Source: G942493375 sp942493375 (GTDB lineage: Bacteria > Armatimonadota > UBA5829). From it: DNA of 64,000 nucleotides. The DNA lies in NCBI GenBank assembly GCA_942493375.1, contig OW818698.1, positions 248,001 through 312,000 on the forward strand. The letters are read 5' to 3'. Shown here one piece after another: positions 46,194 to 54,541 of this stretch. The translations under genes and the position numbers were made by a program. The notes under the pieces were generated by a model that searched no databases, was not told the origin of the DNA, and saw nothing but the letters and a program-made list of their open reading frames with translations. How positions within the stretch are numbered: the stretch's first letter is position 1; each line of letters begins with the position of its first letter.

Positions 46194-49100
46194 TCACTTG
46201 ATCAAGTAAACATGTCTTTCAAACCCGGCATATTTGTCGTCGATCACCCCGCTCTTCACTGCAACCGACCGGTTCTCAAACATTACGTTCGCTTTGGCTG
46301 TATGCCCTGCAGGTAATGAAGACGAAAGATCCAGCTTTGCAGACACAGGTTCTCTGGAAGTGTTTAAAGTAATAAGATACAATGCCCCTTTATACTTCTT
46401 AGTAAGTATTTCAACAGTCGGAGCAGAACTTCTTACTTGTTTAACCGCAAGAGGTGATGTAATTGCAGGAGTAAGCTGCCTGATCTCCGACATCAGCCCT
46501 TTGATTGCCGCCCACTGCGATTTACTCTTGGGATGTGATGCCCAGTAAAACAAACCGGATGCCCCATTTATAAATGAAGTATAGGTAGAACACACCTGCT
46601 CAGATGCTGATAAATCCCGGCTGGCCCAGAATGCATAGCCCGATGCAAAGGAATATATCCAGGCTGGCTTATACCCGGACTTGCCGACTTCATACATCTG
46701 TCTCACATAATCCCCGATAGCCTGCACGTTTCCGGATGGAGGATAGGCATAATAGTCCACAGATACGATCTCACCCGGGAACTCCAGACCTTTCGATCTC
46801 AAATAACCCAGTCCATACTCGTTTTCATTAATATACACCGGATGATAAGGATCCACAGACTTAATAACCCTGCAAGCATTGGATATGTGCTTGTAGTTGT
46901 TCTTGCCCCAATCGGTTGTAAAAGCCTCATCGAATATATCCCAGGCCAGAACTGCTGGGTGATGTTTGAATGCATTTACAAGCTCAACAGTCTTGTCCAG
47001 TTCCCTGGCAGAGATACCGAGTTTGATCATCAGACCGCACTCCTGGGCATCATCCAGGACCTTTCCGATTTTATCCATCCCATAGAAAACAGTCACTGTG
47101 TTCGAACCACTGGCAGCAAGGTATTTCAGCAGTTCAATCGGAAGATCCCCCTCCCATGCACATCCGATAGGTAGAAACGGTTTGCCGTGTACAATCACAC
47201 TGCGGCTGAACCGGTCTATCTTGACCTCGCTCTTTTGTGGGGCCATCTTGTCAAAGTCCTGGCTTGCCGCAGCAATCACTCCACCAGCTTTATTTATAAG
47301 CTTTGCCGATAGACTATACTTGCCGTTGGGCAACTTTGCAACGGGCACTGAAAGATAGTTTTCCGGAGTAAGCCGATCAAGCTTGCGTTTGAACACATCC
47401 TTACCATCTCTGCTAATGCTGATCAAGGCGGTTGATTTATTTATCAACTGACCGGCAAATCCGAGCCGTAGCCTGATCCGCATCTCTTTTTCAGAAGTAT
47501 AGAGGATAAACTGAGGAGTCATTTCTATGGCTGCCGGGCAACTCAATGCTAACTGGCTCGAATACAACATTTGCTTGCCGTCTGCTGTGAATATCGAAAC
47601 CCTCCAGGGCTTCGCAGTCGCATCCTTAAGCTTGAACTTACCAAATGACAGGACTTCACTGGATGCCTTGGCAATATGGGATTTGAGTTCAACTGCAGGC
47701 TTGACGTTGTCATCTGCAGACACCTTAACCAGCAGATCCAGATCTCTTGCTGTTGCATTTCCAATGTTTATTGAAAGGCTGCCGATATCTTTTGAAAGCA
47801 TCGAAAGGCTGGCATCTTTTGCAAACACCCGGTAATCATTCAGCACCCGGCTGTCGAGTACTACCTCTCCGAATCTGTCAGGTGTATGGAAACCGGCAAA
47901 AGTTGGAGACCAGCAGGTGTATTCATTTGCCTGCTGATTGCTCCTGCAGATATTGATCCCCCATCGTTCCCCGACCATATTGTCTATTCCGAGTTCATTA
48001 AATGGCAAAAACGCCTCAGCACTCCAGAAACCATCCCCGATATGAGTAGCTACTTTCCACGAACAATTCCAGGTCGTATCAGTTCCTTTTGCATCACACA
48101 TAACACCGTCTTTGTTGAATGCAAAGTGGAAATAGTCTGTCTTGCTCAGCCTGGGATCTACGAATATCTCTATTGAAGGGTCCGTCCAAACATTGCTATC
48201 GTGCTGAGTATTCTGGCACTTAACCTCTTTTGCAGAAGCATCAGTGCAATGGACACCCACATATATCCCTTTTGAAGTATATGTAAGCTTTGCATAAGAG
48301 GACTCAACCGGAGTGCCACCATTCAGCAGACCAAAATCCAGTTGCTTAGCATTGCGCCAGCTTTCGTCATCCAGCAGTCCATCGAGTTTGTGATCGCTGC
48401 CGGCTTTGTTCGGAGTGCAAACCGGGACATGGTTAGCCGATTTATCCCCTTTGACCTGAGCTAACAGAACCATATCTCTGAGTGATGGGACATAGGTCGT
48501 AGGTTCTGAGCCCTTTTCAAGCTGGACTGCATCGATCCAGAAAGTCCCATTGTCCACTGGATAAATATTGATCATATCCACATAAGGACTCAACCCATCT
48601 TGGATAAAACCGGTGCTGTATCTCTGCCAGTCTGTCGTAAGAGCAACTTCCTTGCCGCCGATATTCACTTTCATCCCCGGCTGCAGGCTTTTCATGTATG
48701 CAGAGAGCACATACTGCTCATTGGCAGAACTCCCGGTCTGAGTAGAACGCAGGCACAGCCCGTTAGAATCAACATTCGACTTATCCGAAGGAGAATCTAT
48801 ACGCATACTCCGACCGCCATCGAATGCAGTCTCAGTATCAGTCTTGAAACACTTCGTCCAGCGCTCAAAATTCAATGCCCAGTATTGGTCCTGAATCCCC
48901 CAATGGGGACAACCCCAGTAGTCCGGAAGATCGTCCTGGGTGCAATATTCAAAGCTGCTGTTCGAAAGAATATTCCTGCTTGGTTCCAGTCCCTGCACGC
49001 TCTTATCCTCCGTGCTCAATACAGTGACATTGATATCGTCAATCTGCACAACCACACCATACGTATAAAACTCCACCTGACCTTTTCTGGGCACCACATC

Positions 49101-49658
49101 AATGACAGTTCCCAGCAGTGTCCCATTTATATAGACCTTAGCAACGTTATCGATGACAGTTATCCTGAAAGTCGTCCAGGGAGCATTTGCACCAACCTCC
49201 AACGGAGCCGCAAAATCCCCGACAGCATCGTGCCGCAGAGTCTTACTTGCTACGTTCTCCATAAATATAACATTGCCGCCGCGACAGTAGAACTGCAAAA
49301 AACTGCGGGGGTATAAGTCCTTTTCTGAACTCCGGAGGCGGACTCCAAAATGCTGATCGCTGATATTTATCGCAAGTCGCTTAACCCTGAACTCCAGCTC
49401 ATAATTGCGCCATTCAGGTTTCCCAAAACGGAAATCAATCACAGAATCCGATTTATTAAGGCTGGTAAGCACCCCATCAGCCACAGTCCAGTTCTCAGGC
49501 TGCAAGTTCAGTTTCTTAACAGCAGCCTGGCTATCCTGAAACCCATCATACAACGCATCCGTCCCCACAACTTCAGCGGACACATTCAAACCGCAAAGAG
49601 CAGTAATTAAGCAAACCACAAACACCAGCAAAATCATATATGTAAAGCTAATCCGCAC
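46194..49658 (-). CDS. Large secreted multi-domain glycosidase-like protein (LamG/CBM/CBM9/GH2-type barrel)
   Basis: The 1154-residue protein starts at the GTG at 49658, 6 bases after GGAGG; longer frames lack a ribosome site. A signal peptide ends near residue 29. Domains in order: LamG/DUF1080-like (about 35-205), CBM4/9-like jelly-roll (NILSNSSFEYC, about 225-385), CBM9-like (HKLDGLLDDESWRNA, about 410-600), beta domains, and a GH2-type TIM barrel (VIVHGKPFLPIGCAWEGD, HHPAVLAWDIFDEAF, about 815-1080) with DEAF near the usual acid/base position. It probably acts on extracellular polysaccharide. The C39-like peptidase gene follows in the same operon. Confidence 0.8.
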   Translation of the reverse strand: MRISFTYMILLVFVVCLITALCGLNVSAEVVGTDALYDGFQDSQAAVKKLNLQPENWTVADGVLTSLNKSDSVIDFRFGKPEWRNYELEFRVKRLAINISDQHFGVRLRSSEKDLYPRSFLQFYCRGGNVIFMENVASKTLRHDAVGDFAAPLEVGANAPWTTFRITVIDNVAKVYINGTLLGTVIDVVPRKGQVEFYTYGVVVQIDDINVTVLSTEDKSVQGLEPSRNILSNSSFEYCTQDDLPDYWGCPHWGIQDQYWALNFERWTKCFKTDTETAFDGGRSMRIDSPSDKSNVDSNGLCLRSTQTGSSANEQYVLSAYMKSLQPGMKVNIGGKEVALTTDWQRYSTGFIQDGLSPYVDMINIYPVDNGTFWIDAVQLEKGSEPTTYVPSLRDMVLLAQVKGDKSANHVPVCTPNKAGSDHKLDGLLDDESWRNAKQLDFGLLNGGTPVESSYAKLTYTSKGIYVGVHCTDASAKEVKCQNTQHDSNVWTDPSIEIFVDPRLSKTDYFHFAFNKDGVMCDAKGTDTTWNCSWKVATHIGDGFWSAEAFLPFNELGIDNMVGERWGINICRSNQQANEYTCWSPTFAGFHTPDRFGEVVLDSRVLNDYRVFAKDASLSMLSKDIGSLSINIGNATARDLDLLVKVSADDNVKPAVELKSHIAKASSEVLSFGKFKLKDATAKPWRVSIFTADGKQMLYSSQLALSCPAAIEMTPQFILYTSEKEMRIRLRLGFAGQLINKSTALISISRDGKDVFKRKLDRLTPENYLSVPVAKLPNGKYSLSAKLINKAGGVIAAASQDFDKMAPQKSEVKIDRFSRSVIVHGKPFLPIGCAWEGDLPIELLKYLAASGSNTVTVFYGMDKIGKVLDDAQECGLMIKLGISARELDKTVELVNAFKHHPAVLAWDIFDEAFTTDWGKNNYKHISNACRVIKSVDPYHPVYINENEYGLGYLRSKGLEFPGEIVSVDYYAYPPSGNVQAIGDYVRQMYEVGKSGYKPAWIYSFASGYAFWASRDLSASEQVCSTYTSFINGASGLFYWASHPKSKSQWAAIKGLMSEIRQLTPAITSPLAVKQVRSSAPTVEILTKKYKGALYLITLNTSREPVSAKLDLSSSLPAGHTAKANVMFENRSVAVKSGVIDDKYAGFERHVYLIK

Positions 49659-49779
49659 TTCATACCTCCGAGGCAATAGAGAGAACATACCGTAGAGTAT
49701 ATTGGATTTCCGAGAAATGGACAAGAAAAGGGGTATACAAAAGGATTAGAGGAAAACATCAAGCAGTAGCACAATGCAG

Positions 49780-50250
49780 CAGTCTAACCTCCCGCATCAC
49801 AAATCATCAAATCGCCAGGCAATATAGTTAAACATATATCTCCGCGCCCTCCGCATCTCCGCGTGAAATCCCTTCCCCAAAATCTGCGTAAATCTGCGAA
49901 ATCTGCGGATAATACTCCCAAAATACACAAATCTCCGAGTCACCCGCGGTGCAGTTGCATATATCCATCTCCGTGCCCTCCGCGTCTCCGCGTGAAATAT
50001 ACATTCCCGAATCTGCGGACAATCGTTCTCATACCCTCCCATTCCCTTTCCGTGTATTCCGTGGTTGAAAATCTGCAAAATCCGCGGATAATACTCCCAA
50101 TCACAAATCACCATACCATACAGTCAATTGGATTTATCGCCAATCTCTCCGAGTCTCCGTGTAAAATCTCCCTTCCAAAATCTGCGTAAATCTGCGAAAT
50201 CTGCGGATAATCCCTCCCATTCCCTTTCCGTATATTCCGTGGTTAAAACA
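49780..50250. repeat. Composite array of several repeat families joined by cccttcc linkers
   Basis: This 470-base stretch between the large hydrolase gene and the phosphodiesterase gene has no gene. It is a chain of modules: ccctccgcatctccgcgtga (49851), tctgcg units (49885-49915), ccctccgcgtctccgcgtga (49977), ccgtgtattccgtggtt (50050), another tctgcg set (50180-50212) and ccgtatattccgtggtt (50228). Modules are joined by short pyrimidine-rich linkers such as cccttcc and cccattcccttt. The last module ends a few bases from the stop at 50254. Confidence 0.85.
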
Positions 50251-50253
50251 AAA

Positions 50254-50973
50254 TCAGGAGCGCAGCAAAGCCTGCAACCTATCCGGATGATTGGTAAGTA
50301 TTCCATCAACTCCGCAGTCGATCAGCCTCTGCATCTCCTGCTCATCATCTGCAAAGAAAGGATTAACTTCCATACCGTGTGCGTGAGCATCTGCAACAAG
50401 CTCAGCAGTTACCTGCTGATTGCCAGGCTGGAGGATCAAGCAGTTTACAGCAGCAGATCGCGAAACATATGTCTCCAGAGGTGTTGTGCTAAGGTTACAT
50501 ATCTGTAAATCCGGTTCTATAGACTTAGCCAGCGCGATGGATTCCTCGTCTGATGCAACAAATGCCTGGCCAAGCAGTCCGCGTCGCACTAACTCAGAAA
50601 CCGTCAGCCCAACTACTTTCTCCCTGTCATCATCATACGCCTTGATATGCACATTGAGCCTTGTACCTGAAGCAGCAGTAATATCAAGAGCCTCCTGAAG
50701 AGTCAAAAAGCGCTGCCCTTTGAACTCATCACCAAACCAGGCCCCTGCATCCAAAGCCTTAATCTCAGATAGAGACATATCCCGAATACTTCCGCAGCCA
50801 TTCGATGTCCGGTTAACTGTAGGGTCATGAATCACAATCAATGCCCCATCAGCAGACAAATGGACATCAAACTCAATCATATCAACACAAAGCCCAATAG
50901 CTTCCTCAAACGCAACCCGCGTATTCTCAGGAAACTTCCCAGAAAACCCTCTATGAGCAACTACTTTGACCAT
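50254..50973 (-). CDS. Glycerophosphodiester phosphodiesterase (GDPD)
   Basis: The 239-residue protein carries the GDPD signatures: VVAHRGFSGKFPENT (catalytic His and metal Glu), IEFDVHLSADGALIVIHDPTVNRTSNG (metal Glu/Asp and second His), and late LNVHIKAYDD. It would split glycerophosphodiesters to glycerol-3-phosphate plus alcohol. No signal peptide means a cytoplasmic enzyme of the UgpQ type; length agrees. The ATG at 50973 follows AAGGAG by 7 bases. A perfect palindrome about 90 bases upstream may regulate it. A ccgtggtt repeat sits about 9 bases after its stop. Confidence 0.92.
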   Translation of the reverse strand: MVKVVAHRGFSGKFPENTRVAFEEAIGLCVDMIEFDVHLSADGALIVIHDPTVNRTSNGCGSIRDMSLSEIKALDAGAWFGDEFKGQRFLTLQEALDITAASGTRLNVHIKAYDDDREKVVGLTVSELVRRGLLGQAFVASDEESIALAKSIEPDLQICNLSTTPLETYVSRSAAVNCLILQPGNQQVTAELVADAHAHGMEVNPFFADDEQEMQRLIDCGVDGILTNHPDRLQALLRS

Positions 50974-51060
50974 CAATCTGCTCCTTGTGTATGCCTGTTT
51001 GAGTTTATTTCACAGGTCTACTGTGCTCCATAATGTTTCCCACAATTGGTTTGCATAACA

Positions 51061-51098
51061 TCATTATTAAACGAAAACGGCTTTTTGTTTAATAATGA
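51061..51098. promoter_or_regulatory. Perfect 12-bp palindrome with a third half-site upstream of the GDPD gene
   Basis: tcattattaaac (51061-51072) and gtttaataatga (51087-51098) are exact reverse complements with a 14-base spacer; a third attattaaac follows at 51104-51113. The site lies about 90 bases upstream of the GDPD start. It could be an operator for a dimeric regulator or a weak hairpin. I cannot name the regulator. Confidence 0.5.
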
Positions 51099-51377
51099 AA
51101 AGTATTATTAAACAGAAGATTAATACTGATCGCAATAAACCTGTCTTAATACAGGTGCAGATACTAAACCATTGCTATCCTTCGACTGCACTCAGACAAG
51201 CGGATTGCTCCCTTTACATAATTCATAATATAATGATGCTCTTCGCAGTTACCTGGTGCATCGGCATCGGCGCTTCGGGGGATCAGGATGTGGCTGTAAC
51301 ACATTGCTGTATGCTCCCCTCCGCTCTGATACCGATGCATATAATCCAAAGGTTTTACTCAAACGGATTCCCCATCC

Positions 51378-51440
51378 CTTCCACTTTCAACTTTCAACTT
51401 TCAACTTTCAACTTTCCACTCTCCACTCTCCACTCTCCAC
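51378..51440. repeat. caactttcaactttc / cactctccactc repeat abutting a stop codon
   Basis: About four caacttt units (9 bp) are followed by four cactctc units (8-9 bp), ending directly at the TAA stop (51443-51441) of the glycyl radical enzyme gene. The rest of the 467-base gap to the GDPD gene holds the palindrome at 51061, a ccttcgactgcactcag fragment, and no gene. Confidence 0.8.
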
Positions 51441-53516
51441 TTACGCAGTATACACATGCCTACTAATAATATGCTCCTGATACTCCGACGTTAGTTCGCA
51501 GAAGTAACCGCTCCAGCCCCAGACTCTTACTATCAGGTTCCGGTGTTTTTCGGGGTGTTCACGGGCATCCAACAGTGTTTCCGGGTTCAAGGTGTTTAGC
51601 TGCATTTGATGGCAACCCAGGTTCGCAAAAGCCTGCACCAGCATTGCCACTTTAGTTAACGCATCCTCACTCCTAAAAACCGTATCTGATAGCTCCATTG
51701 TTATTGGTCCGCCGTTGCATATCCGTTGGTAGTCGATCTTGGAGAATGACTGCAGCACACTCAGAGGACCATTTACAGGAACCCCGGAGGCTGGGGCCAG
51801 GCTGCAACTGAGGAAATCCGTAGCATGCCTGCCATCAGCCGTAGCTCCGACTGCAGGTTCCAGGATGTCAAAACTCCGTGCACTGGTCAACCATATATAG
51901 TACATAGCAGACCCAGTCCCTGGCCTAACGATCCCACCTCTGCCGTTGTCCTTGATACTCTCGCAGGCATCTGCAAAATATTCAAACAGCTTTACCAGCA
52001 GCACATCCACCCGATCATCGTTATTGCCGACCTTCGGACATTCCTGTAGTAGAGTATCCCGCAGCGTTGGTTCATCTGCATAATCAGTCTGCAGGGCTGC
52101 AAGGAATCTATCCGGACTGACCTGTTTCGTGTCAAAAACAAGGTACTTGACTGCCGCAAGGGCATCCGCTGCATTGGAGGAGCCGCTTCCGTGAATCCCG
52201 TAGTTATAATACTCCGCTCCACCGTGGTTCATGTCCTTGCCTTTTTCAAGACAATTGGTCATAACGCAGGAGTAGTAAGGGGCCGGAGCCCTGTTGGTCT
52301 TTGTCTTTTTGTTATCCACATACATATTGACCTGGTCAAGAATATTGGAGCCAGCCATATCAAGGATTTCATCAAAACTCGACCCATTTTTAAGCCCGGC
52401 TTTGATCGCCGTATCCACAGCAGCAGGGAAAGACAGGGCATTGATATTGGGAACATCCATTCCCTTTCCAGGTATAATAAACTCCCAGCAGGCTGCCACA
52501 GTGTAGTTTCTGGCATCTTCAACCGAATACCCGTGCGATATTAGAGCAGGTATCACAACATCGTCATTGGAATACTGAGGGAATCCGAGTCCTCTCTTAG
52601 TAAGTCTGGACGCTTCCACCAGCAGGTCCAGCGGAGTATCCTTACTGACTCTCAGATTGATCTTGGGGTCAATCATATTGACTTCTTCAGAGACTTTCAG
52701 GACCAGCCAGGTCAGAGGGTTGACAGCCGAACTGCCATCCGGATTCACGCCTCCGAGCATCAGAGACTGCCCATTATCCCCCTGCTGGACTCCGGGATGC
52801 ATATCCGAATCCATATTCAGAGATATAAAGAACTCAGCAAGCAGTGCAGCAGCTTCATCCATATCAGTCCTGCCCGAGTCCAAATCTGCTTCTAGATAGG
52901 GCCACATATACTGGTCAAACCGCCCAAATCCCACGTGCCCGTTCCCGCCTATCCACACACCAGCCTGCATAAACCTCAGGCTCTGAAGTGCCTCATGAAA
53001 CGTGCGGGGTTTACCAACCGGAACTTGACTCAGAATCTCTACCAGATCATCCCGACCAAGCTCAACTGCTGAGTCACGATACCTGGCAGCAAGGCCGATC
53101 ATCGCATCTAAAACCTCTATCGCTGAATCCAGGAACTCCACCGATTCTGCATCGTCGTTGTATTTTACTTTGGATTCAACCGCCACATCCCTACGGCCCT
53201 TCAAACCAAAAGATAGAGCCATTCCCCAATCAGCACAAACATTATCTACTCCGGAACCAATCGTATCGCGGGGTACGTTCTCAGGGATCGGGCAAAATGA
53301 ATGCATCAGGGTTCTGGCAAAGACAATCCTGTCACCGGGTTCTATTACCACATGCTCCTGTTCGCACATGCGCCGGGTCTGTCTGGCCCAGCTCCGCATC
53401 CAGGATAGTCCTTCCCGCATGCATTCCTCAGCAACATCAACTCCACGCCCCTGCCGCAAAGCCTTATGCTTCCCCGCCAAAACCCACTCTTTCCGCTCTT
53501 CCAATCCCAAAATCAT
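51441..53516 (-). CDS. Glycyl radical enzyme of dehydratase/lyase type, substrate unknown
   Basis: The 691-residue protein (start ATG 53516, 7 bases after AGGAG) has the PFL-like fold. The active-site loop AACWEFIIPG gives C343-x-E345, the Cys-Glu pair of eliminating members (diol dehydratase, choline lyase, HypD), not the Cys-Cys of pyruvate formate-lyase. The glycyl loop reads RVWGWS with G667, a change from the usual RVxGYS. NYGIHGSGSSNAADALAAVKYLVF near 440-460 is also conserved. Length is shorter than PFL (about 760-800). It should be activated by the radical SAM protein encoded just upstream at 53728, and may break down a sugar alcohol or a related anaerobic substrate. Confidence 0.88.
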   Translation of the reverse strand: MILGLEERKEWVLAGKHKALRQGRGVDVAEECMREGLSWMRSWARQTRRMCEQEHVVIEPGDRIVFARTLMHSFCPIPENVPRDTIGSGVDNVCADWGMALSFGLKGRRDVAVESKVKYNDDAESVEFLDSAIEVLDAMIGLAARYRDSAVELGRDDLVEILSQVPVGKPRTFHEALQSLRFMQAGVWIGGNGHVGFGRFDQYMWPYLEADLDSGRTDMDEAAALLAEFFISLNMDSDMHPGVQQGDNGQSLMLGGVNPDGSSAVNPLTWLVLKVSEEVNMIDPKINLRVSKDTPLDLLVEASRLTKRGLGFPQYSNDDVVIPALISHGYSVEDARNYTVAACWEFIIPGKGMDVPNINALSFPAAVDTAIKAGLKNGSSFDEILDMAGSNILDQVNMYVDNKKTKTNRAPAPYYSCVMTNCLEKGKDMNHGGAEYYNYGIHGSGSSNAADALAAVKYLVFDTKQVSPDRFLAALQTDYADEPTLRDTLLQECPKVGNNDDRVDVLLVKLFEYFADACESIKDNGRGGIVRPGTGSAMYYIWLTSARSFDILEPAVGATADGRHATDFLSCSLAPASGVPVNGPLSVLQSFSKIDYQRICNGGPITMELSDTVFRSEDALTKVAMLVQAFANLGCHQMQLNTLNPETLLDAREHPEKHRNLIVRVWGWSGYFCELTSEYQEHIISRHVYTA

Positions 53517-53582
53517 AAAATAACTCCTAAAAATGGCTGTGATATTATAAAGCCTCAATTAGTAACTGTTCAGAGTATCCAG

Positions 53583-53659
53583 CTTTGTCATCCTGAGGAA
53601 CGAAGGATCTGCTTTTTCCAGACAGAAAAGCAGATCCTTCGTTCCTCAGGATGACAAAG
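53583..53659. repeat. Perfect 34-bp inverted repeat between activase and enzyme genes
   Basis: The arms (53583-53616, starting ctttgtcatcctgaggaa, and 53626-53659) are exact reverse complements around a 9-base loop. The sequence is of the gtcatcctgaggaacgaagg type, also seen in broken form near 12036 and 24704-24827. It lies in the 211-base gap between the activase and glycyl radical enzyme genes, which are in the same direction, and could attenuate transcription there. Confidence 0.88.
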
Positions 53660-53683
53660 TTCCATATTATTGAGCTGATATCC

Positions 53684-53730
53684 TGATTCTTATAATCCTG
53701 TCAATCCATAAATCCTAAAAATCGTGTTCA
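53684..53730. repeat. aatcctgtcaatccataaatcc repeat providing a stop codon
   Basis: Units of about 10 bases (ttataatcctg, tcaatccataaatccta, aaatcgtgttca) end in gttca, and the TGA stop of the activase gene (53730-53728) is formed by this tgttca end. It is the inverted relative of the repeat at 15448-15502. Confidence 0.65.
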
Positions 53731-54495
53731 AGAAACCCTAACATCAACACCAAACTGCACAAAGACGCTCGTATCTGCATTGCAGGGCAGCGTCTCATCC
53801 CAGTCAGGAGCAAATGTCTTGTTGCAGAAAGAATACTTCCCCCCGGCAGCCTTATTATAAGGTAGCAAGTCCACCCGCACAACTCCATGCAATCCAGCAG
53901 CAATCTCTGCAATTGCAGCCAGGTTCTCCGCAGTATCCGTGATCCCCGGAACCAGGGGAACTCTCACTACGTATGGTATATCCATTGTATCAAGTAAATG
54001 TACATTATTCAGAATCAGCGCATTATCAACTCCGGTATACTTGCGATGTGTTTCTGAATCCATAAGTTTCAGGTCAAAATACACCATATCGCATACAGAT
54101 ACAACTTCTGTGAATACTTCAGATAGTGCATACCCGGATGTCTGCAAAACTGTATGAATCCCGTCCAGTTTCGATATCACATCAACTACAAAACCAGGCT
54201 GCATCAGGGGTTCACCGCCAGAAAATGTAACTCCCCCACCGCTGGGCTTCAATACACTGGCTTGCTTATTCAAATGCTCTGCAAGCTCACCAGCCTCCCA
54301 AACCTTACCGCATATCCTCTTACTGGAATTGCTGGTAATCTCTTCCGGTTCCATCGATTGACCTTCAGGGTTGTGGCACCATGCACACCGCAGCGGACAA
54401 CCTTTCAAAAACACAGTAGTCCGAATCCCCGGCCCATCATGCACCGCAAACTCAGTAATATCAAACACAACCCCACTGATCAAACCACACCCCAA
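53728..54495 (-). CDS. Glycyl radical enzyme activase (radical SAM)
   Basis: The 255-residue protein has C33-x3-C37-x2-C40 (GCPLRCAWCHNPEG) for the SAM-binding 4Fe-4S cluster, the upstream HDGPGIRTTVFLKG typical of activases, GGVTFSGGEPLMQP for SAM binding, and YFDLKLMD. After CHNPEG the usual ferredoxin-like insert with eight cysteines is nearly absent; only one Cys (KRICGKVW) remains, so auxiliary clusters should be missing, as in PFL activase. It installs the glycyl radical on the enzyme at 51441. Start TTG 54495 is uncertain; TTG 54483 (MISGVVFDITEF) has a better ribosome site. Confidence 0.9.
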   Translation of the reverse strand: MGCGLISGVVFDITEFAVHDGPGIRTTVFLKGCPLRCAWCHNPEGQSMEPEEITSNSSKRICGKVWEAGELAEHLNKQASVLKPSGGGVTFSGGEPLMQPGFVVDVISKLDGIHTVLQTSGYALSEVFTEVVSVCDMVYFDLKLMDSETHRKYTGVDNALILNNVHLLDTMDIPYVVRVPLVPGITDTAENLAAIAEIAAGLHGVVRVDLLPYNKAAGGKYSFCNKTFAPDWDETLPCNADTSVFVQFGVDVRVS

Positions 54496-54503
54496 TGCTT
54501 CAT

Positions 54504-54541
54504 TTTCATTATCAATTATCCATTGTCAATTATCAATTAGA
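54504..54541. repeat. tcattatcaattatcc / attgtcaattatcaattag repeat overlapping a stop codon
   Basis: About four tcaatta-type units (8-9 bp) lie between the activase start and the end of the GH123-like gene. The TGA stop of that gene (54535-54533) falls inside the repeat. The same family ends the gene at 37240. Confidence 0.75.

Noticed and set aside
46194..46320. Frameshift between the large hydrolase and the C39-like gene
   Set aside because: The two frames are separated by a clean stop and 22 bases; each protein looks complete.
51378..51440. CRISPR or minisatellite coding repeat
   Set aside because: The 8-10 bp units are continuous without spacers and lie after a stop codon, so it is a short-period repeat only.
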